The notes beneath the pieces are model-generated. The model ran no database searches. It saw only the letters and a program-made list of their open reading frames with translations, and was not told where the DNA came from. 64,000 nt of DNA from Candidatus Jordarchaeales archaeon (GTDB lineage Archaea; Asgardarchaeota; Jordiarchaeia; Jordiarchaeales; Freyrarchaeaceae): contig JAWAHN010000001.1 of assembly GCA_038889235.1 (NCBI GenBank), positions 908,852 to 972,851 on the forward strand, in the 5' to 3' direction. Position numbers and translations under genes: made by a program. Numbering within the stretch: the stretch's first letter is position 1; every line of letters begins with the position of its first letter. Shown one piece after another: positions 1-9,392 of the stretch.

Positions 1-66
1 ACGACGGCGGTTACACTCTCAGAGAGGGGCACGCAAACGTCATGGTTGCGGGACATTCTGGTTTAG
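1..66 (+). other. window-edge stretch, possible 3' end of a gene
   Basis: A plus-strand frame is open from the left edge and closes with TAG at 64-66, giving about 21 codons. The minus strand is also open across this stretch, from an ATG near position 57 to the edge. Neither frame is long enough to recognise. It may be the tail of a gene converging on RaSEA, or plain intergenic sequence. Confidence 0.2.
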
Positions 67-69
67 TCT

Positions 70-1119
70 CTAGTGTGCTATTAGCTCGTCTTGACAGTAA
101 AGTTTCCATTCTAACTTGCATTGGCAATCGACAATTTCTAGTTGCCTGACATCCTGGGTTACTGAGAAATGTCTTAAAGCCGCATCCACCTGCCTGTCAC
201 ACGCTCCGCAGTTATGTGGCCCTCTGGGGCGACCTGAAGCTGTAGGAGTACAAATTATCGTGGTTTTCGTTTTTCCATGTATGTCGAGTATTATCTTTGT
301 CAAAGACCAAAGCCACGGGGGTCTGTATTCTCCTCTTTCCCATAGGAGTTCCAAGAATGTTCCTTTATGCACAGTGCAGGGGTTTAGCGATACGACGTCA
401 ACCCCCATTTTCGACAAATGCATGATGGATTTCTCTGTGTCGATCACGGCTTCAACCTCTTTTAAGAACGGGGGTTTAACCAAGAGATAAACTTTGACCC
501 TAACTCCTAGACTCTTCAACGTTTGCAGAGCAGAGTTGAAGTCTTCAAGAGTAAAACCCTTATTCATAAGCGCTCTGATATTGTCGTTCACGGTTTCTAG
601 CCCTATAGCTACGGTCAACGTTTTTCCTTCGAGAGCTTTAACCGAGTTACTTATTGTTTCTTCCCTTACGAATTCAGGCCGAGTTTCAACTATTACTTCC
701 TCTATTTTGTCTTCTTTAGAAATAATGCGAAATATTTCATTTCTCACTTGTTCAGGAACTTCCCTTTCATCGAAGAAACTTCCAGACGTGAATATTTTGA
801 CACTTACGGGAGGGGTTAGAGGCACTATTTTTTCGTAAGCCGCTTTGAACTGTTTTATGAGGAAGTCGGGTGGTAGGGGGGAGCGCGCGCCGTCGTATAT
901 GTAGCCGCACATGGCGCAACCACCGGACGTAATAGCCCAATGGCACCCCAACGTTGGCAGGATAACTACAAGGGCATGACCTGGTTTTTCGAGGACGCGA
1001 TCTGGCTCCACCCAAAACCTCGGAGCCACTGCGTCAATTGATTTCCTGGATGAAAGGTGCTCTTCTCTTAACCTAGAGGAGTAGTGCGAAACGATATTGC
1101 TTATGTTTTTAACGTTCAT
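70..1119 (-). CDS. raSEA: archaeosine synthase radical SAM subunit RaSEA
   Basis: Radical SAM partner of ArcS; the two convert the preQ0-lysine intermediate at position 15 of archaeal tRNA to archaeosine. The 349-residue length fits the family. Cys59, Cys68 and Cys71 lie in the family-type pattern GCxWAxxxGGCxMCGY (spacing C-x8-C-x2-C), expected to hold the 4Fe-4S/SAM cluster. The ATG start follows a GAGGGAC SD and overlaps the end of arcS by 11 nt, so the pair is co-transcribed and probably co-translated. The C-terminal Cys-rich tail (CGACDRQ, DCQCK) is also typical. The assignment rests on recognised family motifs. Confidence 0.9.
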   Translation of the reverse strand: MNVKNISNIVSHYSSRLREEHLSSRKSIDAVAPRFWVEPDRVLEKPGHALVVILPTLGCHWAITSGGCAMCGYIYDGARSPLPPDFLIKQFKAAYEKIVPLTPPVSVKIFTSGSFFDEREVPEQVRNEIFRIISKEDKIEEVIVETRPEFVREETISNSVKALEGKTLTVAIGLETVNDNIRALMNKGFTLEDFNSALQTLKSLGVRVKVYLLVKPPFLKEVEAVIDTEKSIMHLSKMGVDVVSLNPCTVHKGTFLELLWERGEYRPPWLWSLTKIILDIHGKTKTTIICTPTASGRPRGPHNCGACDRQVDAALRHFSVTQDVRQLEIVDCQCKLEWKLYCQDELIAH

Positions 1120-3061
1120 TAGAGTCCCTCTTTTTAGTGAATTTTAGCTTTACAGCTACGCCGCGGCTAAGCTTAAGCATTTCTTCCCCATTTAGAACGG
1201 CTTCACCGATACCAATTAACTCTTTGGACGAGCTTACAACAAAGACTATATCGCCGGGCCTTATTTGAGGATCGGCGTCTTCCACCCCGGGAACCATCAC
1301 CGATGAACCTTTAACGTATTCGCCCTTGAATATAACCCAGTGGCTGAAATGTGCAAGCCGCTTCCCCCCCTCAAGTGTTGGTACAATGAACCCTGTTGAG
1401 GGAGATATACTAGCCAGTAAAATCCCTTTTTCGTAAAGAAGTTTTTCTTGTCCCGTCTTAACCATAGCGGACTCGGAAAGCAACATTTCTCCTGCCCCAA
1501 GTCCAAATTGGTAGTCTGCTGTTTTCTTGAAAACTTCCTTTAAGTAGTCTATTTCTCCTTGGTTTTGTGAAAAGCGTGAAAGAATCTTCTTTAAAGAAGA
1601 CAACGAAGAAGAACTGGTAAGGTCTCCTTCCACTTCTGTGTATATTATGTCCCTTCCAGCTAGTTCGCCTGCCTTTTTACAGGCTTGCAGGTATCCACCG
1701 TCAAGGTGCGCTACTACTGGACAGTCGTCAGGAAATTTGTTTAAGTAATTTGCAATGCACTCTGCGGTGATTCTTATCTCTTCTTGATCCCAGTCTCCGG
1801 TCACTGGGACATCGTAGTGTGCTGCTGGGTACACTTCTTCGAGTTCCCGCGGAACTAGTCCAAGGGGGGACGTCACTATGCCTTCACATACCCCTTTAAC
1901 TCCCGACTCAGTTATAATTTTCCTGAAAAGTCTGTGGGACGGCGAGCGAGAATAAGGTTTTCTCGCAGAGCAAGGTAGGAGGAGAACGAGGGTAACATTT
2001 TTCGGGGGCGTATAGCGCGCAGCCACTCTGCTTCTGAAGCGGGAAATAGATGGCCTATTGTAGGATTCAGGTCCTATGCAGTAAACTTTGCCTTTGCCGG
2101 AGACAGGAGTATACTTTTCCAGCATAGAGTAAGCAGTTTTGTCAGATATTCTGAGAATTGCTGCTAGCTCTGGTAAGTAGTGACAGGCCTCCTCTACACC
2201 TTCGCGGAGCCGCGACTGTTTAATTAGGAAAGAAGCTTTTCTAAGCAAATTTAACGCTGATAGAATATTGTGGTTAAAAAGAAGTTGACGTCTCTCCTCG
2301 CTGCTTAACAAGGAGTCTTTTAGGTGGAGACAAGCTTCACAGAGACATGGTAGGTCGCCTATCGAACTGAGCGGATACCACTCGCCTCCGAAAAAATAGA
2401 GATTTTTTATGGTTGAATCGATAATGGCTGAGACGTCGAAAAGATCAACCCCCAGGTATACTAGGTGAAGGTAGTATGAGGGAGGGATTTTTCCTGGAGC
2501 ATATAAAAGTGCGTTGGGGCCTATAGTGTAGTTGATTTCATTAAGGAAAGAGACTAAAACTCTGGGGTTGCGGAGAATATCTTCCAGTCCTTTTAGAACA
2601 TAGATGGGAAATTCTAGTTTACTCATCTCTGAGAGAAGCATGCTCCTAAGAGACTTATCTTGGAGGTAGTAAAGGGGAGCAGCTATTGGAAGACTGCTGG
2701 CAATTTTTCTTACCGTTTTCATGCTTTCAATAAGCTCGTCAAGTAGGGCGACTGTTAAATCGCGCAAGTGGGTGATCATTGGAGTTGAAACCAAGAGAAT
2801 GTCAGCTTTTAAACTCAGCCCGTAGTTTAGGGACTCCTCTGCACCAAAAATTAAAGGGCTTGGAATTGGAACAATCTTGATTTTTCCTTCAACGTTAGGT
2901 AACGCTTCTCTCTCGTGGATAGCAACAACTTCTAGTTGAGGAGGTGGATTAAAAGATCCTACGGTGAAGTTGAAAACTAAATTTGGAGTACTAAAAACTT
3001 TTGAGCCCACTTTGACGCGGGTAATTCTTCCAGGACCGTCGTGGCGAAGCACTTCAAACAA
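1109..3061 (-). CDS. arcS: archaeosine synthase ArcS (TgtA2-type)
   Basis: Adds lysine to preQ0-modified tRNA, the step before RaSEA cleavage in archaeosine synthesis. The 650-residue protein has a degenerate TGT-like N-terminal half, a central segment with PCSARKPYSRSPSHR near residues 360-380 that is diagnostic of ArcS, and a C-terminal PUA RNA-binding domain around residues 570-645 (RPGDIVFVV...GIGEAVLNGEEM). The TTG start follows AGGTGATC. It is directly upstream of, and overlaps, RaSEA, the usual genomic pairing. TgtA itself is not in the window. Confidence 0.9.
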   Translation of the reverse strand: MFEVLRHDGPGRITRVKVGSKVFSTPNLVFNFTVGSFNPPPQLEVVAIHEREALPNVEGKIKIVPIPSPLIFGAEESLNYGLSLKADILLVSTPMITHLRDLTVALLDELIESMKTVRKIASSLPIAAPLYYLQDKSLRSMLLSEMSKLEFPIYVLKGLEDILRNPRVLVSFLNEINYTIGPNALLYAPGKIPPSYYLHLVYLGVDLFDVSAIIDSTIKNLYFFGGEWYPLSSIGDLPCLCEACLHLKDSLLSSEERRQLLFNHNILSALNLLRKASFLIKQSRLREGVEEACHYLPELAAILRISDKTAYSMLEKYTPVSGKGKVYCIGPESYNRPSISRFRSRVAARYTPPKNVTLVLLLPCSARKPYSRSPSHRLFRKIITESGVKGVCEGIVTSPLGLVPRELEEVYPAAHYDVPVTGDWDQEEIRITAECIANYLNKFPDDCPVVAHLDGGYLQACKKAGELAGRDIIYTEVEGDLTSSSSLSSLKKILSRFSQNQGEIDYLKEVFKKTADYQFGLGAGEMLLSESAMVKTGQEKLLYEKGILLASISPSTGFIVPTLEGGKRLAHFSHWVIFKGEYVKGSSVMVPGVEDADPQIRPGDIVFVVSSSKELIGIGEAVLNGEEMLKLSRGVAVKLKFTKKRDSNER

Positions 3062-3087
3062 AACAGATCACCTATTACCGAGTTTAA

Positions 3088-3711
3088 TTAATAAACGCCT
3101 AACAGCTCTTTTATGAAGCGCCCTATTGCAAGGTTAGAAAACTCATCTGAGATTTGAAGGGTGATGGGGAATCTTTCAGAGGAGGGGCGTGAACTCAGTA
3201 AGCTGTGAAGATAGCGGAGAAAGGCGTAGTACTTAGTTCGCCTTATGGAGCTCCATGTTTTTTTGTTAACTGATTTTCTGGCAGATTTAATGGTGTAACT
3301 GAAAAATGAAAGGCCTCCTAGCTTTAAAGCTGTGACAGCAGCCATTAAAAGCGCTATGGAGGCAAATAGCTTGCCGGTCCTAGAGGGGGTGGAGGAGGCT
3401 TTTTGATAGCCTTCAAGAAAGCATTTTAGCGCTTCTCTGAAATGTCCTCCAGCAAAAAGACAGTCGCCTGCCTTAATGTAGAGCGCAGCCGCCCTGATGT
3501 GCATTCCTTCACTCTCGAGGAAAGAGGCGCACAGAAGTAAGAGTGGGAGGCAAACTTGATGATCATTTGTCACGTCTACTGACAAAACAAAATTTAGTAT
3601 TGTCCCTAAGGCGTCTATAGCTTCAGTATACATGCTTGCGAGCCTCTTGCCACCACTTTTTTCCTTGAAAGTAAACATGTAGTTTTCTAAGGTTCGTACT
3701 GCTGCCTCCAA
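3088..3711 (-). CDS. hypothetical helical (TPR-like) protein
   Basis: Not recognised. From the proposed TTG start (SD AGAGGTG seven bases upstream) the product has about 207 residues and is almost wholly helical. The central segment (AALYIKAGDCLFAGGHFREALKCFLEGYQKA, split here as motif AALYIKAGDCLF then HFREALKCFLEGY) resembles a tetratricopeptide unit. A longer reading up to 3933 would overlap the divergent nuclease gene and is unlikely. It lies upstream of arcS, 26 bases from its start, on the same strand, so it may head the archaeosine operon, but a role in tRNA modification is only inferred from position. Confidence 0.6.
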   Translation of the reverse strand: MEAAVRTLENYMFTFKEKSGGKRLASMYTEAIDALGTILNFVLSVDVTNDHQVCLPLLLLCASFLESEGMHIRAAALYIKAGDCLFAGGHFREALKCFLEGYQKASSTPSRTGKLFASIALLMAAVTALKLGGLSFFSYTIKSARKSVNKKTWSSIRRTKYYAFLRYLHSLLSSRPSSERFPITLQISDEFSNLAIGRFIKELLGVY

Positions 3712-3810
3712 GAAGGTGCACCTCTTCTCAAGCCGGGTTCCTGAGTTATGGGGCAGAGGAGTGGTTACATTTATAGTTAGCGAGATTTCCCTAGGATTGC
3801 AGGTGAAAGA

Positions 3811-4845
3811 GTGGCTGAGTTTTTTGGTTGGAAAGCTTCCGTAACAAGTTCTAAGGCAGTCATCTTGGGTAAGGAGGTTATATGCGACGGACATGAAAAC
3901 GGATACAAAGTGAGAATAGTTACTCACGCTCATTCAGATCATACATGCAGTTTAAAGGAGAGTGTTAGGAAGTGCGACCTCGTTATTTCGACTAAGGAAA
4001 CGAAAGATATACTGATGGCTTTGGGGAGGAGGGAGGCGAAGCTTCTAGTGTCAGCTAATGGCGGCGACACCATAAAGTATGGAGAAGAAAAGATTAAGCT
4101 TATCCCCGTGGAGCATATTCTAGGAACGGTACAGGTGCTCGTCGAGAGAGAGGATGGAACACGGTGCCTTTATAGCAGTGACTTCAAACTCCATGGCGCG
4201 CCGACAGTTAATTGTGACGTTTTAGTCCTCGACTCGACTTACGGTTCACCTGACTACATAAGACCCGACTTAAATGAAGTCTACGACGCACTCCTCACTA
4301 TAGTTGAGGATCACTTGGCTAAAGGAAGGCCGGTTCATGTTTTTGGATTTGTGGGAAAGCTCCAAGACGCAATGGCCTTTCTTAGAGAGAGCAAAGTGGA
4401 TGCTCCTTTCATAGTCTCACCCAGAATGTACAGGGTGTCAAAGGTCTATGAGAAATATGGATTCGACTTAGGTGAATTCTATTCTTCAGAGGGGGTCATA
4501 GGGGGAAAAATATTGGAAAAAGGAGAGACACACGTCGCATTTTTCACACCTTTCGAGAAACATCGTTCAAACATAGACTGCGTGCACGTAGAGTTGACAG
4601 GATGGCTCTTTAGAACGCCATACATCAGAAAAGGGGAAAATAAGTACATAGTTGCACTTAGTGGGCACGCTGACTTCAACCAATTAATACAATATGTTGA
4701 AAGGTGTAGGCCAAAATACGTAATAACAGATAACTCGCGTGGAGGTCAAGCCGAGAAATTAGCCAAGGAAATAGAGAAGAGGTTGGGAATATACGCTAGT
4801 CCCTCTCCACTGAAAAACACTAAAAAGCTAGTTCTCGACAACTAA
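3811..4845 (+). CDS. metallo-beta-lactamase fold exonuclease-like protein
   Basis: 344-residue protein of the beta-lactamase-fold RNA/DNA nuclease group (COG1236/SNM1-like). Visible metal motifs are THAHSDH near residue 46, a mid-domain VEH, the SSDFKLHG block carrying the bridging Asp, and ALSGHADFNQL near residue 285, a beta-CASP-type C-terminal His. The substrate could be RNA 3' ends or DNA crosslink intermediates and cannot be decided here. The GTG start follows CAGGTGAAA. It is divergent from the helical gene, with its promoter in the short space between. Confidence 0.75.
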   Translation: MAEFFGWKASVTSSKAVILGKEVICDGHENGYKVRIVTHAHSDHTCSLKESVRKCDLVISTKETKDILMALGRREAKLLVSANGGDTIKYGEEKIKLIPVEHILGTVQVLVEREDGTRCLYSSDFKLHGAPTVNCDVLVLDSTYGSPDYIRPDLNEVYDALLTIVEDHLAKGRPVHVFGFVGKLQDAMAFLRESKVDAPFIVSPRMYRVSKVYEKYGFDLGEFYSSEGVIGGKILEKGETHVAFFTPFEKHRSNIDCVHVELTGWLFRTPYIRKGENKYIVALSGHADFNQLIQYVERCRPKYVITDNSRGGQAEKLAKEIEKRLGIYASPSPLKNTKKLVLDN

Positions 4846-4957
4846 GACCTTCTTGCTTTTCTAGGTTTAAAGCCAGTGAACTATAGGACAATGTGAAGAA
4901 TATCGTGAAAGAGACGCAAAGAAATGTATAGGAACTTTTGAAAAGAAGCTGGCGCTA

Positions 4958-7336
4958 TTACGGGTATACGTTAAGATTGTAGCGTCGTCGCTCTAAGAAC
5001 TCTTCTCTTTTAGCATCATTCCACGTTCCTTTGACTCCTTGCAAGTATCCTGTAATACGGGAGTATATCTCGGCTTTCTGGCTACCACACTTTGGACACT
5101 TAAACTCAAGCAACTCTTTAACCGAGTCAAAGTGAGTGTTTCTCCAATCTATTCTGCCTTGTGAGCGGCAATCGGGGCATATCCATATGTCCACCGTAAA
5201 GTCGAAGTATGCGGTCAGCGTGTTTCGAGCGATCTTAACTATGAATTTCCATAAAGCGTAAGGATCCGGGTATACATCATTGAGGAATATGTGTTGGAGG
5301 AAGCCGCCTCCAAGCAAGGGGGCGAACATCGCTTCTTTCTTTATCCGCTCATCCAAGGGGATGTCCGCGTCCACTGGCTGATGCACCGAGTTTGTGAGGT
5401 ACACGTTTGGATATTTACCCCTAAGGTAAGGTCTTACTTCCGGGTAGCGCTCATAAAGTATTCTTGCAAGCTTGCCAGCCGCAGATTCTGCAGGTGTCCG
5501 TGTGACCTCAAATATGAGGCCTGTTTCTTCCGACCACTCTTTTGCCAACTCATTCATGAACTTCAAGATCTTAACAGCGAACTTCAACCCCTCTTCATGC
5601 CAAAGCGGATATCCTGTTACAATTTCTACGGTTTCAGCGAACCCTATAGTTCCTATCAATAGCTCTCTTTCCTCGGGAACAATCATGTCCTTTCCATTCG
5701 GCCTTTTAACGTTATACAACGGGGCTAAACCGAGGCGTTTAATACGCTTGACAACTTCGTACCTGTAAAGCAGACTAGGAACCGTTATCTCGTTTATTAT
5801 CCTTCCAAAGTCCTCGAAGAATGCGTCTTCATCCTTCCCCATAGTCCGCGCAGCCGAGGCGACAGGGTTCGGCGTGTCCATCTGTATGGCACCGTAGACG
5901 GCATTTCCAGTAATGTATTCCTCAACTTGCTCTGGTGTTTTGGCACCCCAGGTGTGGGAGCAACATGAAACGCAGCCGCCGATGATTTTTTTCCTCCAGT
6001 TAAGGTAATTGACGAAGTATGGTAAACCGTACTTCGCAGCTAACCTAGCGGCCCAAATGTAGGCTTCTTCAAATTCTGGTTTCATCCACTCTTCTCTAAG
6101 TTCGATGTTAAGCTTGGGATAGTTGAACGGTTTACCGTACCGGTCACCGTAATACATGACTTTCATGAATTCTACGAAGTAGGTTTTCACTTCGTCAACA
6201 AAGTCACCGTAAACGTATTTTTCGCTTGTCTTACCTCCTGGGAGAATTACCGGCTCGTTCATAAACTCTTTCTTTATGCCGGGTCCTATGTCTATTGATG
6301 TGAAGGGGACTTGGCCGCCTCTTGCAACATATTGTTGTGTGGCGATGTATGGAGTGTGCTGGCAGGCTTGTTCAACTTCACGTTTTGCTACACGTTTCAA
6401 AACGTAGGCCACAATGGCTTCTATAATCTCTCTCGGAACTTGGCTAAACTTCTGATAAAGTTCATCAGTTAAGCCTAAAGCGGGTTGGTTCATTTCTGCA
6501 ACAAATTGTGCGGCACTCTTTAATGCTTCCTCTTGCTTGAGTCCCCTGAGGTACCAAGCTATACCTTCCATCCAATTGTGGAATCCTTGACCCCCAGACA
6601 TGTTGCTTTGCCACGTCGCTAACCATATAGCTGCATGGTTAACAAATACTGCCAAGTGTTTTGGTGGACCAGCACTTGAAGAGTGCATTCCTCTTAAGCC
6701 GTCGGGCTCCAGTCCTTGAACAATGAACAGGCGGGGATCCCACGACGCACAGTAGTCTCTTATACTCGTGTACTCCCTGTCTTTATGGTAGTTATCGCCA
6801 TTCAAGTGAGCATCTGCAATGTTAGTGTCAAACACTAATTTTTTCCCACTAGGAACGGTTACTTCCAAGTGTCCTGGCAAAGTTAGGTATGTATGTTCGG
6901 TCATTACACGGTCATAAACGACTTTGGCAATAGTTTCAGGGTTTATTTGTAGGTTAGCGTTCCAAGTGTGCTGCAGCGGGTTAAGGATCATTTCGTTCAG
7001 GTCATAAATAGGTATACCTATCCTAGTGTAGCGTTTTCTGGCTTCTATAAGACCCATTTCAGCCAGGACGGAGCAGCACATTTCCCGTATCATTGGGCCT
7101 GAAAGCCACTGAATGTTCGCTGAGATTATGCGCTTAACGACATTCTTAGCTACTTCAGAAGCAACCTCCCTGCTGACACCAGCCTCCTTAACGAGACTGT
7201 CAATTATTTTTCTAACGTCAAAAGGCTCTATCATTCCTCGGTTTGTTCTAACTGCAGGCATCAACGAGCTCCAGAAAGTTTCATCAGTTCTTTCTTCTTT
7301 CACATTCTCTTCACTATGATTGAGGGCGGGCTTCAC
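4958..7336 (-). CDS. nrdD: anaerobic ribonucleoside-triphosphate reductase, class III
   Basis: Reduces ribonucleotides to deoxyribonucleotides using a glycyl radical. Domains in order: an N-terminal ATP-cone (about residues 25-115; TNRGMIEPFDVRKIIDSLV), a large ten-stranded barrel, a C-terminal zinc site (CPDC near residue 708 and CPKC near residue 743), and the glycyl radical loop RITGYLQGVKGTWNDAK near residue 760. Length of about 790 residues is normal. The GTG start at 7336 follows AGGTGAT. The upstream thioredoxin-like gene ends 6 bases before, so the two form an operon. The activase NrdG is not seen in the window. Confidence 0.95.
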   Translation of the reverse strand: MKPALNHSEENVKEERTDETFWSSLMPAVRTNRGMIEPFDVRKIIDSLVKEAGVSREVASEVAKNVVKRIISANIQWLSGPMIREMCCSVLAEMGLIEARKRYTRIGIPIYDLNEMILNPLQHTWNANLQINPETIAKVVYDRVMTEHTYLTLPGHLEVTVPSGKKLVFDTNIADAHLNGDNYHKDREYTSIRDYCASWDPRLFIVQGLEPDGLRGMHSSSAGPPKHLAVFVNHAAIWLATWQSNMSGGQGFHNWMEGIAWYLRGLKQEEALKSAAQFVAEMNQPALGLTDELYQKFSQVPREIIEAIVAYVLKRVAKREVEQACQHTPYIATQQYVARGGQVPFTSIDIGPGIKKEFMNEPVILPGGKTSEKYVYGDFVDEVKTYFVEFMKVMYYGDRYGKPFNYPKLNIELREEWMKPEFEEAYIWAARLAAKYGLPYFVNYLNWRKKIIGGCVSCCSHTWGAKTPEQVEEYITGNAVYGAIQMDTPNPVASAARTMGKDEDAFFEDFGRIINEITVPSLLYRYEVVKRIKRLGLAPLYNVKRPNGKDMIVPEERELLIGTIGFAETVEIVTGYPLWHEEGLKFAVKILKFMNELAKEWSEETGLIFEVTRTPAESAAGKLARILYERYPEVRPYLRGKYPNVYLTNSVHQPVDADIPLDERIKKEAMFAPLLGGGFLQHIFLNDVYPDPYALWKFIVKIARNTLTAYFDFTVDIWICPDCRSQGRIDWRNTHFDSVKELLEFKCPKCGSQKAEIYSRITGYLQGVKGTWNDAKREEFLERRRYNLNVYP

Positions 7337-7341
7337 AAAAA

Positions 7342-7629
7342 TCACCTTTCCATTATATTCATCAACATATTCTTCAGCTCTTCATAAGACACAGGTTCCC
7401 CGAGAACCAGAGCTTTCATATCATCATCTCTAACAGCGACAATAGTTGGCGTGCTTACAACGTAAATTTGATTCTTGAGCAATTCGAATTCAAGCTCCTC
7501 CGAAAGTTCTTTAACATCTACTATCTCAAATGGGATCTTAAGCTCCTCACAGACCTTCTCAGCCGACTTTTTTGCTACAGGACAGTTCGGGCAGTTTTCT
7601 TGCGTAAAAACAATAAGCTTTCTTATCAT
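7342..7629 (-). CDS. thioredoxin/glutaredoxin-like protein, NrdH-type partner
   Basis: About 95 residues with the redox motif NCPNCP (CPNC) after an initial beta strand (RKLIVFTQE) and a cis-Pro loop VSTPTIV near residue 65, so a compact thioredoxin fold. Its place directly in front of nrdD suggests it supplies electrons to, or regulates, the reductase (inference). The ATG at 7629 is preceded by a GGGGG stretch; upstream TTG alternatives exist. The promoter region holds a tandem T-rich repeat listed separately. Confidence 0.8.
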   Translation of the reverse strand: MIRKLIVFTQENCPNCPVAKKSAEKVCEELKIPFEIVDVKELSEELEFELLKNQIYVVSTPTIVAVRDDDMKALVLGEPVSYEELKNMLMNIMER

Positions 7630-7665
7630 TGCATTCAAAACCCCCAAGAAGGGGCCAAGCACTGG

Positions 7666-7697
7666 CATTTTTTACATTTTTCATTTTTTACATTTTT
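7666..7697 (-). repeat. two tandem copies of a 16-bp T-rich repeat upstream of the nrd operon
   Basis: CATTTTTTACATTTTT occurs twice, exactly head to tail (7666-7681 and 7682-7697). On the minus strand it lies 37-68 bases in front of the thioredoxin-like start, just downstream of a TATA-like TTTATAC at about 7700-7706. This position around the transcription start fits an operator or leader element for the nrd operon, but simple low-complexity sequence is also possible. Confidence 0.4.
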
Positions 7698-7829
7698 TGT
7701 ATAAACATGAGAAAACATGCCTTTAAAATGTTGTCTAACTTAAGAATTGCCACCATTTTTTATTGCACATTCGCTTCTTATCCGGTAAAATGAAGATAGA
7801 ACTATAAAGTATAGGTTTCCTAGAGGGGC

Positions 7830-8429
7830 TCACACCAACTCCGTTTTTTCTCCTTTAAAATATTTGGCTACTACGTACATTTCGGCACTCTGCTTTCTGG
7901 ATGCAGCCGGTTTTGTAGTGTAAACTTTCCGGAAGAGGCGGCGAACCTCGTTGAGTAGCACGTCGTACTCAGCGCCCTGAAAAACCTTCAGAACCATGTT
8001 TCCCCCCTCCCTTAGGAATCTTTTGGCAATGTACAAACTTGCCCTGGCAAGTTCTATCTGGCGCTCATGATCTAGACTCCATATTCCACTTACCTTGGGT
8101 GAGCAGTCGCTCAGAACTAGATCTACTTTATTAGTTACCTCCGAAATTTTGCGTAAAGTTTCCTCATTCTGAATATCGCCTCTTATGAAAACCACGCCGT
8201 TCATGTGTTCTATGTCTGATATATCGACTCCGATTATTACTCCCTCGTTTCCCAAGTGTTCTTTTGCCACCTGGAGCCAACCTCCAGGAGAGCAGCAAAG
8301 GTCTAGTACTGATTTGACGTTTTCAAAAATGCCAAATTTGGAGGCAATCTCTTTTAGCTTGTAGGCTGCCCTAGAGCGGTAGCCCTCCTTACGAGCTTTA
8401 AAGTAATAGTAGTCCTTTCTTCTGCTCAA
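7830..8429 (-). CDS. rlmE: 23S rRNA 2'-O-methyltransferase RlmE/FtsJ family
   Basis: 199-residue SAM-dependent methyltransferase. The FtsJ N-terminal signature DYYFKARKEGYRSRAAYKL is followed by motif I VLDLCCSPGGWLQVA near residue 43, an acidic IIGVDISD, and LVLSDCSPKVSG carrying the catalytic Asp. K-D-K-E residues (Lys near 26, the Asp of SDCSP, Lys of MVLKVFQG, Glu of QSAEMYVVAKY) appear present. TTG start behind GGAGAATC. It stands alone, divergent from the coiled-coil gene. Confidence 0.9.
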   Translation of the reverse strand: MSRRKDYYYFKARKEGYRSRAAYKLKEIASKFGIFENVKSVLDLCCSPGGWLQVAKEHLGNEGVIIGVDISDIEHMNGVVFIRGDIQNEETLRKISEVTNKVDLVLSDCSPKVSGIWSLDHERQIELARASLYIAKRFLREGGNMVLKVFQGAEYDVLLNEVRRLFRKVYTTKPAASRKQSAEMYVVAKYFKGEKTELV

Positions 8430-8516
8430 GATTCTCCAACCTTCCTCCGTGTAAACTTTTAAAGAGCAAGTGCATTTAGAAGTTTCTCCAAGTGTGAAAG
8501 AAAATTTTTAGATGGG

Positions 8517-9392
8517 TTGTGTTCAGATTGGAGTGGTGGTGATTTCTGCTTGGAGGAAGAGTTCTACAAGGCTAAGATTTCAGAGCTTGAGGAAAGAAGG
8601 CTCAGCTTACAAGAGGAGCTTAGCAGACTTAGGAGACACGCTGAGAAGTACAAAGAAATCAGGGACGGGAAGAATAGCGAGGTGAAATCAATAGTCCAAT
8701 CGCTGAAAAAAATTAGGGAGGAAAGGAGAGGGAAAGTTGAAGAGCTAAGGCGACTCAAAGAGAGGCTAAGGGGAATTAAGAGCGAGTTTTTGGGGGCAGT
8801 TGAGGAGAGGAAGGCTATAAAAGTTTGGGATGCCTCCTATGAGGAGCAGATTAAGCAGAGGATTGAAAGTCTTGAGTGGAAGATTCAAACAGTACCTCTT
8901 CCAGTTGAGGAAGAAAAAAGGATTGTAACTGAGGTAGCCAAGCTTGAAGAGACCATACTAGAGATGGAGGAAAACAGGAAGAAATATGAGAAGATTACTA
9001 AGCGCATTGATGCATTGACCGAGGAAAGAAAACATCTTATTGCAAGGATAGAGGAATTGAAAGACGAATTAACTAAGATAGATGAAGAGATTAAGGCGTT
9101 GGAAGAAAAGCTTAATGCGGCTAAGGAGGAGGCAGACAGAGCTCACAAGAACTACATGGAGCTTTTCGAGAAGATAATTGGAAAAGAAAACGAGTTAGAG
9201 CGTGTTACTGAGGAAGAGAACATTTTCAGAAGACGGTATTTGAAGCTTGTTGAAAAAATGAGGAAGGAGAAAGAAAAAGAGAGGGAGACGATCCTGAAGA
9301 AGAAGGCGTCTGAAATTATGGAGAGGTTTAAGAAAGGAGAAAAAGTTAACATAAACGAACTAAGAATCGCATTACTTGGTGATGAGACTTAA
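8517..9392 (+). CDS. archaeal coiled-coil protein (COG1340-like)
   Basis: 291 residues, almost entirely charged coiled coil rich in Glu, Lys and Arg, with no membrane segments. This composition and length match the archaeal uncharacterised coiled-coil family COG1340. No catalytic motif is visible. The TTG start is the first in frame; a nearby ATG at 8512 is out of frame. The gene ends directly against the queD stop, which is convergent. A structural or scaffolding role is likely but unproven. Confidence 0.75.
   Translation: MCSDWSGGDFCLEEEFYKAKISELEERRLSLQEELSRLRRHAEKYKEIRDGKNSEVKSIVQSLKKIREERRGKVEELRRLKERLRGIKSEFLGAVEERKAIKVWDASYEEQIKQRIESLEWKIQTVPLPVEEEKRIVTEVAKLEETILEMEENRKKYEKITKRIDALTEERKHLIARIEELKDELTKIDEEIKALEEKLNAAKEEADRAHKNYMELFEKIIGKENELERVTEEENIFRRRYLKLVEKMRKEKEKERETILKKKASEIMERFKKGEKVNINELRIALLGDET

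Noticed and set aside
8564-9352. Antisense ORFs in the coiled-coil gene
   Set aside because: Ser/Leu-rich shadows of a Glu/Lys-rich coding sequence, with no SD or family features.
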